Positions 9,342 through 18,635 of a DNA stretch of 64,000 nucleotides are shown here, one piece after another. This stretch comes from Streptomyces sp. SJL17-4 (lineage in GTDB: Bacteria; Actinomycetota; Actinomycetes; Streptomycetales; Streptomycetaceae), in contig NZ_CP104578.1 in NCBI RefSeq assembly GCF_036826855.1, positions 3,224,001 through 3,288,000 of the forward strand. The letters are read 5' to 3'. The position numbers were made by a program, and so were the translations under genes. The first letter of the stretch is position 1. Each line of letters opens with the position of its first letter. A model generated the notes under the pieces. That model saw nothing but the letters and a program-made list of their open reading frames with translations, did not search any database and was not told where the DNA came from.

Positions 9342-10871
9342 CTACGCGAACTTCTGGTTCGCCGAGCCGTCGCAGGTCTGGAGCCTGATCGGCTGCTTCG
9401 CCGCGCTCTGGGTGAGGCAGAGGCCGGTCGCCTCGGCCGGGCGGATCGTGGCGCCGTCGCGGACGAACTTCTGGTTGCCGCCGCCGTGGCAGTTCCACAG
9501 GACGAGCGCCTTGCCCGCCTGGTAGCCGGACGCGGGGACGTCCAGGCAGCGGTCCTGGGTCAGCTCGGTGTGGACGGTGCGACGGGTGGAGTCGTACCAC
9601 CAGCCCTGGTTGCGGCCGCCGTGGCAGTCCCAGCCGAGGACGGCGGTGCCGTTGGACGAGGTGGCCGCGTCGACGTCCAGACAGTTGCCCGTCGCCTGGT
9701 TCTTCAGCGGCTTGTACGCGTCGTCCCAGGCGAGCGGGAAGAGCGTCGGCGTGCCCGAGGAGTTCACGTCGGCGCAACTGGCCTCACGCGCCCCCGAGTC
9801 GTAGATCTGGGTGAGGCAGGACGCGAAGGCGGCGTGCCCGCGCGCGTTGGGGTGGAAGGACTGCCGTACGGAGTTCTCGTCCGGGGTCCCGGGCTTGGAG
9901 AGGTCGATGTAGAGGCCGCGGGCCCAGGCGTCCTCCATGCAGACCTCGTGGCCGTGGAAGAGCCGCGAGTTGTCGAGGTAGACGGCGCCGGTGGAGGCGG
10001 CCGCCGCGCGCATCCCGCGCTCGAACGCGGGGACGGCGGTGTTGCGGCCCCAGACGGTGTCGGAGTCGTAGCCGAGTCCGCCGCAGATCAGCTTCCCGGG
10101 GAAGTCGGGGTTGTCGTGGAAGTCGGGGCCGATGGGGCTGGGGTAGCCCATGACGACGAGCTTGTAGTCGCCGTCGGCGTAACCGGCGTCGCGCATCACG
10201 GTCTTGAGGTCGCGCACGGTCTGCTCGACCTTGGGGACGAGCGCGTCGACGCGGGCCTGCCAGCCACCCGCGTACTTGGGCTCGCAGGCGCCCTGGAGGA
10301 GGAGGTAGCGCGTTACGCAGTCGGTCATGACGGGCCCGAACTGCAGGTCGTCGTTGGCGCCGGCGACGAGCGTGATCATCTTGATGCGGGTGTTGCGCGC
10401 CTTGACGGCCAGGTTGTCGCTCTGGACGAGCTCGTCGGCGTACTGCTTCGAGCCGCCGATCCGGATGTTGCCGGTGTACGCGCCGGAGCAGGACACGTTG
10501 AACGTGAGGTCCGCGGGGATTCCGGTGCGGTGGATGGCGGCGTCGGGCGAGCGGTGGCACCAGTTGGTGGGACCGTTGGTGGGGGGCTCGTAGGTACCGA
10601 CGCCCTCGCCGGAGATCTCGCTGTCGCCGAGCGAGATCAGACCGGTCTTGCGCTGGGCGAGCGGGCGCTCCTCGGGGCTGCCGTAGATCTTGGTGGCCTC
10701 GGCGGCCCGGATCGCCTCCAGCTCCGGCGGGAGCGGTACGGAAGCGGCGACCGATGCTGTGAGGGTGCCGGCCGCTCCGGCGGGGGCGGCGGCGGTCATC
10801 GTGCCGAGCGCGGCGGCGGCCGCGGCGACGACGGCGATGGGCCAGCGGAGTCTGTACCTGGTGCGCCTCAT
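9342..10871 (-). CDS. Secreted SGNH/GDSL-family lipase with C-terminal ricin-type lectin domain
   Basis: The 509-residue protein has a signal peptide (residues 1-34), an SGNH hydrolase domain (about 55-350) and a beta-trefoil lectin domain (about 365-509). Catalytic blocks are [11 protein letters not shown] (nucleophile Ser), [10 protein letters not shown], the oxyanion block AGANDD and the SFHPNARGH histidine. The lectin part repeats GNCLDV, DRCLDV and GLCLTQ with QxW-like ends (NQGWWY, NQKFV, NQKFA), the gamma, alpha and beta subdomains. It probably hydrolyses lipid or acyl esters while bound to polysaccharide. The start follows GGAGGCGC, and the gene is divergent from fumC. Confidence 0.92.
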   Translation of the reverse strand: MRRTRYRLRWPIAVVAAAAAALGTMTAAAPAGAAGTLTASVAASVPLPPELEAIRAAEATKIYGSPEERPLAQRKTGLISLGDSEISGEGVGTYEPPTNGPTNWCHRSPDAAIHRTGIPADLTFNVSCSGAYTGNIRIGGSKQYADELVQSDNLAVKARNTRIKMITLVAGANDDLQFGPVMTDCVTRYLLLQGACEPKYAGGWQARVDALVPKVEQTVRDLKTVMRDAGYADGDYKLVVMGYPSPIGPDFHDNPDFPGKLICGGLGYDSDTVWGRNTAVPAFERGMRAAAASTGAVYLDNSRLFHGHEVCMEDAWARGLYIDLSKPGTPDENSVRQSFHPNARGHAAFASCLTQIYDSGAREASCADVNSSGTPTLFPLAWDDAYKPLKNQATGNCLDVDAATSSNGTAVLGWDCHGGRNQGWWYDSTRRTVHTELTQDRCLDVPASGYQAGKALVLWNCHGGGNQKFVRDGATIRPAEATGLCLTQSAAKQPIRLQTCDGSANQKFA

Positions 10872-10977
10872 TGCGCCTCCTGGAAGTGGGGTTACCCACG
10901 GTTTTTACTGGCCGGTACGCCCGATGGGAATACATCGAACAAGACAAGTGCTCATCTTTTACAGGAGGTTGAGGAAC

Positions 10978-12387
10978 ATGAACGACACAGACCAGGCCGA
11001 CGGTCACCGGATCGAGCACGACTCCATGGGTGAGGTGCGGGTCCCCGCGCACGCCAAGTGGCGGGCCCAGACCCAGCGGGCCGTGGAGAACTTCCCGGTC
11101 TCCGGGCAGCGCCTGGAGCGCGCCCACATCGAGGCCCTCGCCCGGATCAAGGCCGCCGCCGCCCAGGTCAACGCCGAGCTCGGCGTGATCGACAAGGACC
11201 GCGCCGAGGCCATCGCCGCGGCGGCCGCCGAGGTCGCCGAGGGGCGCTGGGACGAGCACTTCCCGGTGGACGTCTTCCAGACCGGCTCCGGCACCTCGTC
11301 CAACATGAACACCAACGAGGTGATCGCCACCCTCGCCACCGAGCGACTCCCCGAGGGCCGCGAGGTCCACCCCAACGACCATGTGAACGCCTCCCAGTCC
11401 TCCAACGACGTCTTCCCGTCCTCGATCCACATCGCGGCCACCGGAGCCGTCACCCGCGACCTGATCCCCGCCCTCGACCACCTGGCCGCTTCCCTTGAGC
11501 GAAAATCGGCCGAATTCGCGTCGGTGGTGAAGTCCGGCCGTACGCACCTCATGGACGCCACCCCGGTCACCCTCGGCCAGGAGTTCGGCGGCTACGCGGC
11601 GCAGGTCAGGTACGGCGTCGAGCGGCTGCGCTCGGCACTCCCCCGGCTCGCCGAACTCCCCCTCGGCGGTACGGCGGTGGGCACCGGCATCAACACCCCG
11701 GCCGGCTTCTCCGCGGCCGTCATCGCGGAGGTCGCCCGCGCGACCGGCCTGCCGCTGACCGAGGCCCGCGACCACTTCGAGGCGCAGGGCGCCCGGGACG
11801 CCCTGGTGGAGACGTCCGGGCAGCTCCGCACGATCGCGGTCTCCCTCACCAAGATCGCCAACGATCTGCGCTGGATGGCCAGCGGGCCCCGCACGGGACT
11901 CGCCGAGATCAACCTCCCCGACCTCCAGCCCGGCTCGTCGATCATGCCGGGCAAGGTGAACCCGGTGATCCCCGAGGCGGTCCTCATGGTCGCCGCGCAG
12001 GTGACCGGAAACGACACCACGGTGGCGGTGGCGGGCGCGGCCGGGAACTTCGAGCTCAACGTGATGCTCCCGGTGATGGCCAAGAACCTCCTGGAGTCCG
12101 TACGACTCCTGGCCAACGCGTCCCGGCTGCTCGCCGACCGCACGGTCGACGGGGTCACGGCCAACGTCGAGCGGGCCCGCGAGTACGCCGAGTCCTCGCC
12201 GTCCGTGGTCACCCCGCTGAACAAGTACATCGGCTACGAGGAGGCCGCCAAGGTCGCGAAGAAGTCGCTGGCCGAGCGGAAGACCATCCGCGAGGTGGTC
12301 CTGGAGTCCGGGTACGTGGAGCGCGGCGACCTGACGGTCGAGCAGCTGGACGAGGCGCTGGACGTGCTGCGGATGACGCGCCCGTGA
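10978..12387 (+). CDS. fumC: Class II fumarate hydratase
   Basis: The 469-residue soluble enzyme hydrates fumarate to L-malate without a metal cluster. Family blocks are present: [13 protein letters not shown], the active-site histidine region [15 protein letters not shown], and the signature [12 protein letters not shown]. The ATG at 10978 is preceded by two overlapping ribosome sites (AGGAGG and GAGGA). The upstream stretch is AT-rich for this genome (CTCATCTTTTAC), probably the promoter shared back to back with the lipase gene. The coding end merges into a diverged repeat family. Confidence 0.96.
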   Translation: MNDTDQADGHRIEHDSMGEVRVPAHAKWRAQTQRAVENFPVSGQRLERAHIEALARIKAAAAQVNAELGVIDKDRAEAIAAAAAEVAEGRWDEHFPVDVFQTGSGTSSNMNTNEVIATLATERLPEGREVHPNDHVNASQSSNDVFPSSIHIAATGAVTRDLIPALDHLAASLERKSAEFASVVKSGRTHLMDATPVTLGQEFGGYAAQVRYGVERLRSALPRLAELPLGGTAVGTGINTPAGFSAAVIAEVARATGLPLTEARDHFEAQGARDALVETSGQLRTIAVSLTKIANDLRWMASGPRTGLAEINLPDLQPGSSIMPGKVNPVIPEAVLMVAAQVTGNDTTVAVAGAAGNFELNVMLPVMAKNLLESVRLLANASRLLADRTVDGVTANVERAREYAESSPSVVTPLNKYIGYEEAAKVAKKSLAERKTIREVVLESGYVERGDLTVEQLDEALDVLRMTRP

Positions 12388-12478
12388 GAGAACGTGCCGC
12401 GGATGCGCTGCGGATGTGCCGCGGATGCGCTCGGACGACGCACCCGTGAGAGACGTGCTCGGATGACTCAACCGTGAT
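12362..12478. repeat. Diverged repeat family spanning the fumC stop codon
   Basis: Three copies of the gene end, each carrying an ACGTGCT/C...CGGATG...CCGTGA core, end in TGA at 12385-12387, 12447-12449 and 12475-12477. The middle copy is itself expanded, with TGCCGCGGATGCGCT present twice. The first copy is the fumC 3' end. Confidence 0.6.
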
Positions 12479-12521
12479 CCATGCCGCTGCGGTCGTGGGA
12501 GCGCGCCCCTAAGATCTGCGC

Positions 12522-13187
12522 ATGACAGGATCGGGCGGCTCTCAGCATTGGGCGCCGGGGGAGCACATCCTCTGGCGCTACCGCGGCAACGGCACCGGAG
12601 ACGTGCACATCTGCCGACCGGTGACGGTCGTCCAGGACACGCCGGACCTCCTCGCCGTCTGGATGGCACCCGGCACGGAATGCGTCCGCCCGGTGCTCGC
12701 CGACGGCACGCCGGTGCACGAGGAGCCGCTCGCCACCCGCTACACCGCGCCGCGCACCACGGAACGCGCGCGGTGGTCCGGCAGCGGCGTCCTGAAGCTG
12801 GCGAGACCCGGAGACCCGTGGTCGGTGTGGCTGTTCTGGGAGCGCGGCTGGCGCTTCCGCAGCTGGTACGTGAACCTGGAGGAGCCGCGGGTCCGGTGGT
12901 CCGGCGGCTTCGACTCCGAGGACCATTTCCTCGACATCTCCGTCTACCCCGACCGCAGCTGGCTGTGGCGGGACGAGGACGAGTTCGCGCAGGCGCAGCG
13001 GTCCGGCCTGATGGGTCCGGAACAGGCCGCACGCGTGCGTGGCGCCGGGCAGCTGGCGGTGGACCGCATCACGGCGTGGGGGGCGCCGTTCTCGGACGGC
13101 TGGGAGAACTGGCGGCCGGATCCGGCATGGCGGGTTCCGGAGCTGCCGGCCGACTGGGACCGCACTCCGGCGCACACGGCACCGTGA
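12522..13187 (+). CDS. DUF402 domain protein
   Basis: The 221-residue protein resembles the DUF402 beta-barrel family. Visible blocks are ILWRYRG, GTECVRPVLADG, WSVWLFWERGWRFRSWYVNLEEP and the acidic pair DHFLDISVYPDRSWLWRDEDEF. Some DUF402 members are nucleoside di- or triphosphate phosphatases that use clustered acidic residues and a divalent metal, and related domains are found in RNA-associated proteins; here the activity is an inference. It is monocistronic. Confidence 0.8.
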   Translation: MTGSGGSQHWAPGEHILWRYRGNGTGDVHICRPVTVVQDTPDLLAVWMAPGTECVRPVLADGTPVHEEPLATRYTAPRTTERARWSGSGVLKLARPGDPWSVWLFWERGWRFRSWYVNLEEPRVRWSGGFDSEDHFLDISVYPDRSWLWRDEDEFAQAQRSGLMGPEQAARVRGAGQLAVDRITAWGAPFSDGWENWRPDPAWRVPELPADWDRTPAHTAP

Positions 13188-13192
13188 GACCC

Positions 13193-13223
13193 TTGATGCG
13201 CCCCCGGGGTTCAAACGTAGGAT
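13193..13223 (+). promoter_or_regulatory. Candidate promoter of the SpoIIE-type phosphatase transcript
   Basis: TTGATG (13193-13198) and TAGGAT (13218-13223) are separated by 19 bp, in the non-coding stretch before the small coupled ORF. The spacing is long for a housekeeping promoter. Confidence 0.4.
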
Positions 13224-13337
13224 CGTCCTCCGCACGGCAGAGGCGGACCGAACGGCACGTCAGACCGATCGAGCAGCACGTCAACGACCGAACGCAGCAC
13301 AGGACCTGACCAGAAGTCATCCACGAGGGGGAGAGCA

Positions 13338-13502
13338 GTGCCGGACGTCTGCCCGGGTGTTCCGACGCCCGCCGGTGCCGCCGCTCGCGGAGCCCTCACA
13401 TCCACCGCACACAAGGGGTTTAGCCCCGCCGAAGGCGCGGCATCGGCGAGAAGAGCGAGTGCATCGCACCACCGGCCCGGACGGACGGAATCCCACGCGT
13501 GA
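13338..13502 (+). CDS. Candidate 54-residue leader ORF coupled to the phosphatase gene
   Basis: A GTG at 13338 follows a very good ribosome site (GAGGGGGAGAG). The frame stays open for 54 codons and its TGA overlaps the GTG start of the next gene (GTGA at 13499-13502). The peptide (VPDVCPGVPTPAGAAARGAL...) has no recognisable domain. Third positions are about 70 percent G/C, lower than neighbouring genes, and a tandem pair of rare AGA arginine codons occurs at codons 38-39. It may be a coupling leader peptide rather than a functional protein, or chance. Confidence 0.4.
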   Translation: MPDVCPGVPTPAGAAARGALTSTAHKGFSPAEGAASARRASASHHRPGRTESHA

Positions 13503-15454
13503 CGGAGCATCCCACCTCCCACGAAGGCCGGCAGCCCCTGGCTGCCCGGTCGCAGGAACGCGCGCGCCCTCGCCAGGAGGCGGCAGCCGGCCTGCCCTCC
13601 GACGTGCCCGCACAGCCGGGCGGGCCGGCGGCCACCGCGACCCCGGGCGCGGAAGCGCCCACGCCCCCGCCGCCCACGGCCCCCGGCGGCCCGGGAACCA
13701 TGGCCGTCGCCGTGTCGGCGCAGCTCCCGGGCGGCGGCCGCGGCGGGGACACCGTCGCACGGCGCGAGGGCGAGAAGCTCCGGTTCGTCGGGGCGGCGAC
13801 GCGGCGCATCGCGCGCGGCATCGACCTGGACGAGATCGTGCTCGGTCTGTGCCGGGCGACCGTGCCGACCTTCTCCGACGAGATCCTGGTCTATCTCCGC
13901 GATCCGCTGCCGGTGGGCGACGAGCGGCCGGTCGCGCCGTTCGTGTTGCGGCTGCGCCGCACGGACCGGCTCCGGTTAAGCGATCTGGAGGGCGAGGAGC
14001 TCGTCCTCGTACCCGATCCGGATCCGACCCCCGCGGCCGAACTCTGCGAGGTGCGGTCCGGTGGGGCACTGGCCGAGGTACTGCGGGGGGTGCGGCCGGT
14101 GTTCGGCGACTCCGCCGCCGCCAGGACCGCGCTGACCGAACTGCTCGGCCCGGACCATCCGCTGCCCGGCGGGCTGCGGGCCGTTCTCGCGCCGCTGCGC
14201 GGCCGGCGCCGGGTGATCGGCGCCGCCGTGTTCCTGCGCCGCCCGGAGCGGGCCGGTTTCGAGCCGAACGACCTGCTCGTCGCGGCGCAGTTGGCCACGC
14301 ACACGGCGCTCGGCATCGACAAGGCCGTCCTGTACGGCCGTGAGGCGTACATCGCGGACGAGCTCCAGCGGACGATGCTGCCGGACTCGCTGCCGCAGCC
14401 GACCGGCGTCAAGCTCGCCTCGCGCTATCTGCCGGCGGCCGAGACGGCCCGGGTGGGCGGCGACTGGTACGACGCGATCCCGCTGCCCGGCAGCCGGGTC
14501 GCGCTGGTCGTCGGTGACGTCATGGGCCACTCGATGACCTCGGCGGCGATCATGGGCCAGCTGCGCACGACCGCGCAGACCCTGGCCGGGCTCGACCTGC
14601 CGCCGCAGGAGGTCCTGCACCATCTGGACGAGCAGGCGCAGCGGCTCGGCGAGAACCGGATGGCGACCTGTATGTACGCGGTGTACGACCCGGTCTCGCA
14701 CCGGATCACCGTGGCCAACGCCGGTCATCCGCCGCCGATACTCCTCCACCTGGGCGGCCGTGCCGAGGTGCTGCGGGTGCCGCCGGGCGCCCCGATCGGG
14801 GTCGGCGGGGTGGACTTCGAGGCGGTCGAGCTGGACGCCCCGGCCGGTGCCACGCTGCTGCTCTACACGGACGGTCTGGTCGAGTCCCGGCTGCGGGACG
14901 TGTGGACCGGCATCGAGCAGCTGCGGGAGCGCCTCGCGGCGACGGCGCAGCTGACCGGGCCGGACCACTCGCCGCCCCTGGAGGCGCTCTGCGACGACGT
15001 CCTGGACATGCTGGGTCCCGGGGACCGGGACGACGACATCGCGCTGCTCGCGGCGCGGTTCGACGGCATCGCGCCGAGCGACGTGGCGTACTGGTTCCTG
15101 GAGCCGGAGGACGCGGCTCCGGGGCGGGCCAGGCGGCTCGCCCGGCGGGCGCTCGTCCGCTGGGACCTGGAGGAGCTGACGGACTCGGTCGAGCTGCTGA
15201 TCAGCGAGGTCGTGACCAACGCCGTGCGGTACGCGGAGCGGCCGGTGACGCTGCGGCTGCTGCGGACGGACGTGCTGCGCTGCGAGGTCGGCGACGACTC
15301 GCCGCAGCTGCCCCGGCAGCGGCGGGCGCGCGACACCGACGAGGGCGGGCGAGGTCTCTTCCTGGTGAACCGGCTGGCACGGCGGTGGGGGGCGACCCGG
15401 CTCTCGGGCGGCAAGGTGGTCTGGTTCGAACTGGCCACGCCGAGCCACCCGTAG
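13499..15454 (+). CDS. GAF-PP2C (SpoIIE)-HATPase regulatory phosphatase
   Basis: The 651-residue protein starts with a Pro/Ala-rich segment to about residue 85. A GAF-like sensor follows (about 95-285), then a SpoIIE-type PP2C phosphatase (about 290-530; VGGDWYDAIPL near residue 320, VVGDVMGHSMTSA, GHPPPILL, LLLYTDGLVESR, DDIALLAARF). A C-terminal HATPase kinase-like domain comes last (about 540-650; LLISEVVTNAVRYA, DEGGRGLFLVNRLARRWG). Such proteins usually control an anti-sigma or anti-anti-sigma partner switch. No partner genes lie next to it. The GTG start overlaps the stop of a small upstream ORF. Confidence 0.9.
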   Translation: MTEHPTSHEGRQPLAARSQERARPRQEAAAGLPSDVPAQPGGPAATATPGAEAPTPPPPTAPGGPGTMAVAVSAQLPGGGRGGDTVARREGEKLRFVGAATRRIARGIDLDEIVLGLCRATVPTFSDEILVYLRDPLPVGDERPVAPFVLRLRRTDRLRLSDLEGEELVLVPDPDPTPAAELCEVRSGGALAEVLRGVRPVFGDSAAARTALTELLGPDHPLPGGLRAVLAPLRGRRRVIGAAVFLRRPERAGFEPNDLLVAAQLATHTALGIDKAVLYGREAYIADELQRTMLPDSLPQPTGVKLASRYLPAAETARVGGDWYDAIPLPGSRVALVVGDVMGHSMTSAAIMGQLRTTAQTLAGLDLPPQEVLHHLDEQAQRLGENRMATCMYAVYDPVSHRITVANAGHPPPILLHLGGRAEVLRVPPGAPIGVGGVDFEAVELDAPAGATLLLYTDGLVESRLRDVWTGIEQLRERLAATAQLTGPDHSPPLEALCDDVLDMLGPGDRDDDIALLAARFDGIAPSDVAYWFLEPEDAAPGRARRLARRALVRWDLEELTDSVELLISEVVTNAVRYAERPVTLRLLRTDVLRCEVGDDSPQLPRQRRARDTDEGGRGLFLVNRLARRWGATRLSGGKVVWFELATPSHP

Positions 15455-15536
15455 CCGCGGCGAGGCCATAGCCGGAGCGAGGTCGTAGCCGCAGCGAGGT
15501 CGTAGCCGCAGCGAGGTCGTAGCCGCAGCGAGGTCA
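15452..15536. repeat. Five 17-bp tandem units starting at the phosphatase stop codon
   Basis: Units of the type TAGCCGCAGCGAGGTCG start at 15452, 15469, 15486, 15503 and 15520. The first TAG is the phosphatase stop codon. Because 17 is not a multiple of three, the five TAGs fall in all three frames. Confidence 0.85.
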
Positions 15537-15549
15537 TGGAAGCAGTGAG

Positions 15550-15581
15550 AAGGGCCGGACCCCCGGTGGGGTCCGGCCCTT
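15550..15581. terminator. Bidirectional terminator between phosphatase and penicillin-binding protein genes
   Basis: A perfect 14-bp stem (AAGGGCCGGACCCC and its complement) with a 4-nt loop. It is flanked by T or A residues on both sides and serves the convergent genes. Confidence 0.8.
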
Positions 15582-15608
15582 TCGCGTCGTCGGCGCGGCG
15601 GCCGCTCG

Positions 15609-17831
15609 CTACTGCAGCGGGCGGTCGGTGCTGCCCTGGCTCGTGCCCGGGTCGGGCGGCTCGATCGACGGCGGCGGTGACGGCTCGTCGGTGACCGGCG
15701 GCGGGGTCGTGTGCGTCGGCGGCGTGGTGACCGGGTCGCGCGTCGGCTCCCGCGGCGTGGTGGTCGTGGAGGTCGGCGGGGTCGTCGGGTCCGGGGACCG
15801 CGTGGTCGGCTCCTCGGTCGGCTCGTCCGTCGGCTCCTCGGTCGGCTCGCTGCTGCTGCTGCCGGTGGGCGTCGGGTCCGGGTCGTAGGGGGTCCAGCGG
15901 TCCGTCTCCAGGTCGAAGGAGGCGTCGGAGCCGCCGTCGAGGGCGCCGGTGGTGTAGTCGCCCCAGATCTGGGCCGGCGTACGGCCACCGTTGGCGCGGC
16001 CCGGGTTGATGGTGTCGGTGAGGGTGACCTGGTTGCCCTTGGCGTCCTCGCCGAAGAGGCCGACGGCGGTGACGAGTTCGGGGGTGTAGCCCACGAACCA
16101 GGCGGAGCGGTTGTTCTCGGAGGTGCCGGTCTTGCCGGCGGCCTCGTACTCGCCGGCGGCGCGGAAGCCGGAACCGTTCCGCACGACGCCCGTCATGGCC
16201 TGGGTGACGGTGTCGGCGGCCTCGCGGCTGATGACCTGCCCGCCGATCCCCTTGGTGGCGGAGAGCGTGCGGTCCTTGTGGACGGCGCCCTTCACGAGGG
16301 TCGGGGTGACCTTCTTGCCGTGGTTGTCGAGGGTGGCATAGACGCCGGCCATGTCCATGGTGGAGGCGCCCATGGTGCCGAGGGACATGGCGGGGGTCTC
16401 GCCGAAGTCGGCTCCGTCCTTCATGCCGAGGGCGAGGGCGGTCTCCTTGGTCCTGGCGGGTCCGACGTCCACGATCATCTGGGCGTAGACGGAGTTGATG
16501 GAGCTGTTGGTGGCCTTCTGGACGGTGACGGAGCCGTAGCTCTCGTCGTCCTCGTTCTCGGGTGCGAAGGGGATGTCGCTGCCGACGACCTTGCGCTTGC
16601 TGGTGCCGTCGTAGATCGTGCCGAGGCCGATCTCCCGCCCGTCCTGGGTGACCGAGCGGTTGTCGAGGGCGGAGGCGAGGACGATCGGCTTGAAGGTGGA
16701 GGCGGGCTGGTAGTCACGGCGGGTCGCGTTGGACGTCCAGTGCTCGGTGGCGCCGACGCCGCCGTACAGCGCGACGACCTCGCCGGTCTTGGGGTCGACG
16801 GAGGTGGCGCCCGCCTGGACGGTGGCGTCCTTCTTGTCGCCCTTGCGGTCGAGCTTGGCCTCCAGCTGCCGGTCGACGGCCTTGACGAGGTCCTTCTGCC
16901 GCTTCTCGTCGATGGAGAGGGTGATCGTCCAGCCGCCGGCCTTGATGTCCTCCTCGCTGACGCCCTGGCGCATCAGCTCCTGGTTGGCGGCCTCGACGAT
17001 GTAGCCGGTCTGGCCCTCCATGCCGGGGAGCGGCTTGGGCTTCTGCGGGACGGGGAACTTCATGGCGGCGCGCTCGGCCTCGGGGAGCCAGCCCTCGCCG
17101 ACCATGTTGTCGAGGACGTAGTTCCACCGCTCCTCGACGAGCTTGCGGCCGGTGGGGCTCGCGGAGGTCCAGTCGTACTGGTTGGGCGCCTGGAGCAGCG
17201 AGGCGAGGTAGGCGCCCTGGGCGGTGGTGAGCTGGGTGGCGTCGACGCCGTAGTACGAGCGGGCGGCGGCCTGTATGCCGTAGGCGCTGCGGCCGTAGTA
17301 GCTGGTGTTCATGTACCCGGCGAGGATCTCGCTCTTGGTCGACTCCTGGTCGACCTTGATGGCGATGACCATTTCCTTGAGCTTGCGCGTCGCGGTCTGG
17401 TCCTGGCTCAGGTAGTAGTTCTTGACGTACTGCTGGGTGATGGTCGAACCACCCTGCTTGCCCTTGCCGGTGATGGTGGACCAGGCGGCGCGGGTGGTGC
17501 CCTTGATGTCGACGCCGTTGTCCTTGTAGAAGGTCTTGTTCTCCGCGGCGACGAACGCCTTCTGGACCTTCAGGGGGATCTTGTCGAGGCCGACGATCTC
17601 GCGGTTGATCTTGCCGGTGCGGGCGAGGACCTTGCCGTCGGCGTACTTGTAGATGTTGCTCTGCATGGTCGCCTCGGCGTTGGCCGTCGGGACCGGGACC
17701 AGGAGGTAGACGACGTACAGGGCGCCCATGGCGAGCAGGCAGGCCACGAAGAAGGTGCCCAGGAGCTTCTTCCAGGAGAAGAAGCGGCGCAGGCCGCGTT
17801 TCTTCACCTTGCTCTTGTCCGGTCGGCCCAT
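15609..17831 (-). CDS. Class A penicillin-binding protein (transglycosylase/transpeptidase)
   Basis: This 740-residue bifunctional peptidoglycan synthase has a cytoplasmic basic N-terminus, one membrane anchor (about residues 24-46, LLGTFFVACLLAMGALYVVYLLV) and a GT51 glycosyltransferase domain (VAAENKTFYKDNGVD, GGSTITQQYVKNYYL). The transpeptidase has PASTFKP with Ser378 as nucleophile, SIN in NSSINSVYAQ, and AGKTGTSENNRSAWFVGYTP. The final 90 residues are a Thr/Pro/Glu-rich tail (EEPTDEPTEEPT...) expected to lie in the cell wall. The glycosyltransferase motif has ENKTFY in place of the usual ED-x-x-FY. It is transcribed alone, toward the phosphatase gene. Confidence 0.95.
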   Translation of the reverse strand: MGRPDKSKVKKRGLRRFFSWKKLLGTFFVACLLAMGALYVVYLLVPVPTANAEATMQSNIYKYADGKVLARTGKINREIVGLDKIPLKVQKAFVAAENKTFYKDNGVDIKGTTRAAWSTITGKGKQGGSTITQQYVKNYYLSQDQTATRKLKEMVIAIKVDQESTKSEILAGYMNTSYYGRSAYGIQAAARSYYGVDATQLTTAQGAYLASLLQAPNQYDWTSASPTGRKLVEERWNYVLDNMVGEGWLPEAERAAMKFPVPQKPKPLPGMEGQTGYIVEAANQELMRQGVSEEDIKAGGWTITLSIDEKRQKDLVKAVDRQLEAKLDRKGDKKDATVQAGATSVDPKTGEVVALYGGVGATEHWTSNATRRDYQPASTFKPIVLASALDNRSVTQDGREIGLGTIYDGTSKRKVVGSDIPFAPENEDDESYGSVTVQKATNSSINSVYAQMIVDVGPARTKETALALGMKDGADFGETPAMSLGTMGASTMDMAGVYATLDNHGKKVTPTLVKGAVHKDRTLSATKGIGGQVISREAADTVTQAMTGVVRNGSGFRAAGEYEAAGKTGTSENNRSAWFVGYTPELVTAVGLFGEDAKGNQVTLTDTINPGRANGGRTPAQIWGDYTTGALDGGSDASFDLETDRWTPYDPDPTPTGSSSSEPTEEPTDEPTEEPTTRSPDPTTPPTSTTTTPREPTRDPVTTPPTHTTPPPVTDEPSPPPSIEPPDPGTSQGSTDRPLQ

Positions 17832-18071
17832 GTGTCCTGTCGCTCCGCTCGTCGTGTGTCCCGGCGTGCCTCGGCCCGTGTCCCCGCGCCGGATCGGCTC
17901 AGCTAGTCAGCTAACACCGACGATGCAGACAAAGGACAACCGATCACGCCTTTTCCGGACGTGAGAATCAGCACCCATGCCCAGAGGAACCGACGCCCGG
18001 GCGGGGCCGATGGTTGCGCGAAGGAGCCCTTCCGCTTTGCGGCAGGGTCTCGTCGGCCCCGCAAGGGAAGC

Positions 18072-18088
18072 TATACATCGTAGGTATA
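18072..18088. promoter_or_regulatory. Inverted repeat in the PadR promoter
   Basis: TATAC (18072-18076) and GTATA (18084-18088) flank a 7-bp spacer and overlap the likely -10 region (TAGGTAT/TATACA) immediately before the PadR gene. A PadR regulator repressing its own operon here would fit family habit. Confidence 0.5.
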
Positions 18089-18101
18089 CACACCATGTAC
18101 A

Positions 18102-18635
18102 GTGACGCGTATGTCCATCGGTCACACCCTCCTGGGACTCCTGGAGTCCGGCCCGCGCCACGGTTACGACCTCAAGCGCGCCTTCGACGAGAAGTTCGGC
18201 CACGACCGGCCGCTGCACTACGGTCAGGTCTACTCGACCATGTCCCGGCTCCTGAAGAACGGTCTCGTCGTCGTCGACGGCATCGAGGCGGGCGGCGGCC
18301 CGGAACGGAAGCGGTACGCCATCACCGAGGCGGGCATCACCGATGTCGCCCAGTGGCTCACCACCCCCGAGAAGCCCGAGCCGTACCTCCAGTCCACGCT
18401 CTACACCAAGGTCGTCCTGGCCCTGCTCACCGGCCGCGGCGCCGCCGAACTCCTCGACGCCCAGCGCGCCGAGCACCTGCGCCTGATGCGCGAACTCACC
18501 CGGCGCAAGAAGGACGGCGACCTCGCCGACCAGCTCATCTGCGACCACGCCCTCTTCCACCTGGAAGCGGACCTGCGCTGGCTGGAACTGACCGCCGCCC
18601 GCCTCGACCGGCTCGCCGAGGAGATCCGCCGATGA
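18102..18635 (+). CDS. PadR-family transcriptional regulator
   Basis: The 177-residue regulator has an N-terminal winged helix (LLGLLESGPRHGYDLKRAFDEKFG, YGQVYSTMSRLLKNGLV, GPERKRYAITEAG) and a C-terminal helical PadR dimer domain (LQSTLYTKVVLALL, HLRLMRELTRRKKDG). No ribosome site precedes the GTG at 18102 or the ATG at 18111. A -10-like sequence lies only about 15 bp upstream, so the mRNA may be leaderless from the GTG. It heads a three-gene operon: its TGA overlaps the ATG of the ABC ATPase (ATGA). It likely represses the exporter genes until an inducer binds. Confidence 0.9.
   Translation: MTRMSIGHTLLGLLESGPRHGYDLKRAFDEKFGHDRPLHYGQVYSTMSRLLKNGLVVVDGIEAGGGPERKRYAITEAGITDVAQWLTTPEKPEPYLQSTLYTKVVLALLTGRGAAELLDAQRAEHLRLMRELTRRKKDGDLADQLICDHALFHLEADLRWLELTAARLDRLAEEIRR

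Noticed and set aside
15452..15536. CRISPR-like array
   Set aside because: Units are contiguous with no spacers; the same holds for the other tandem repeats in the window.
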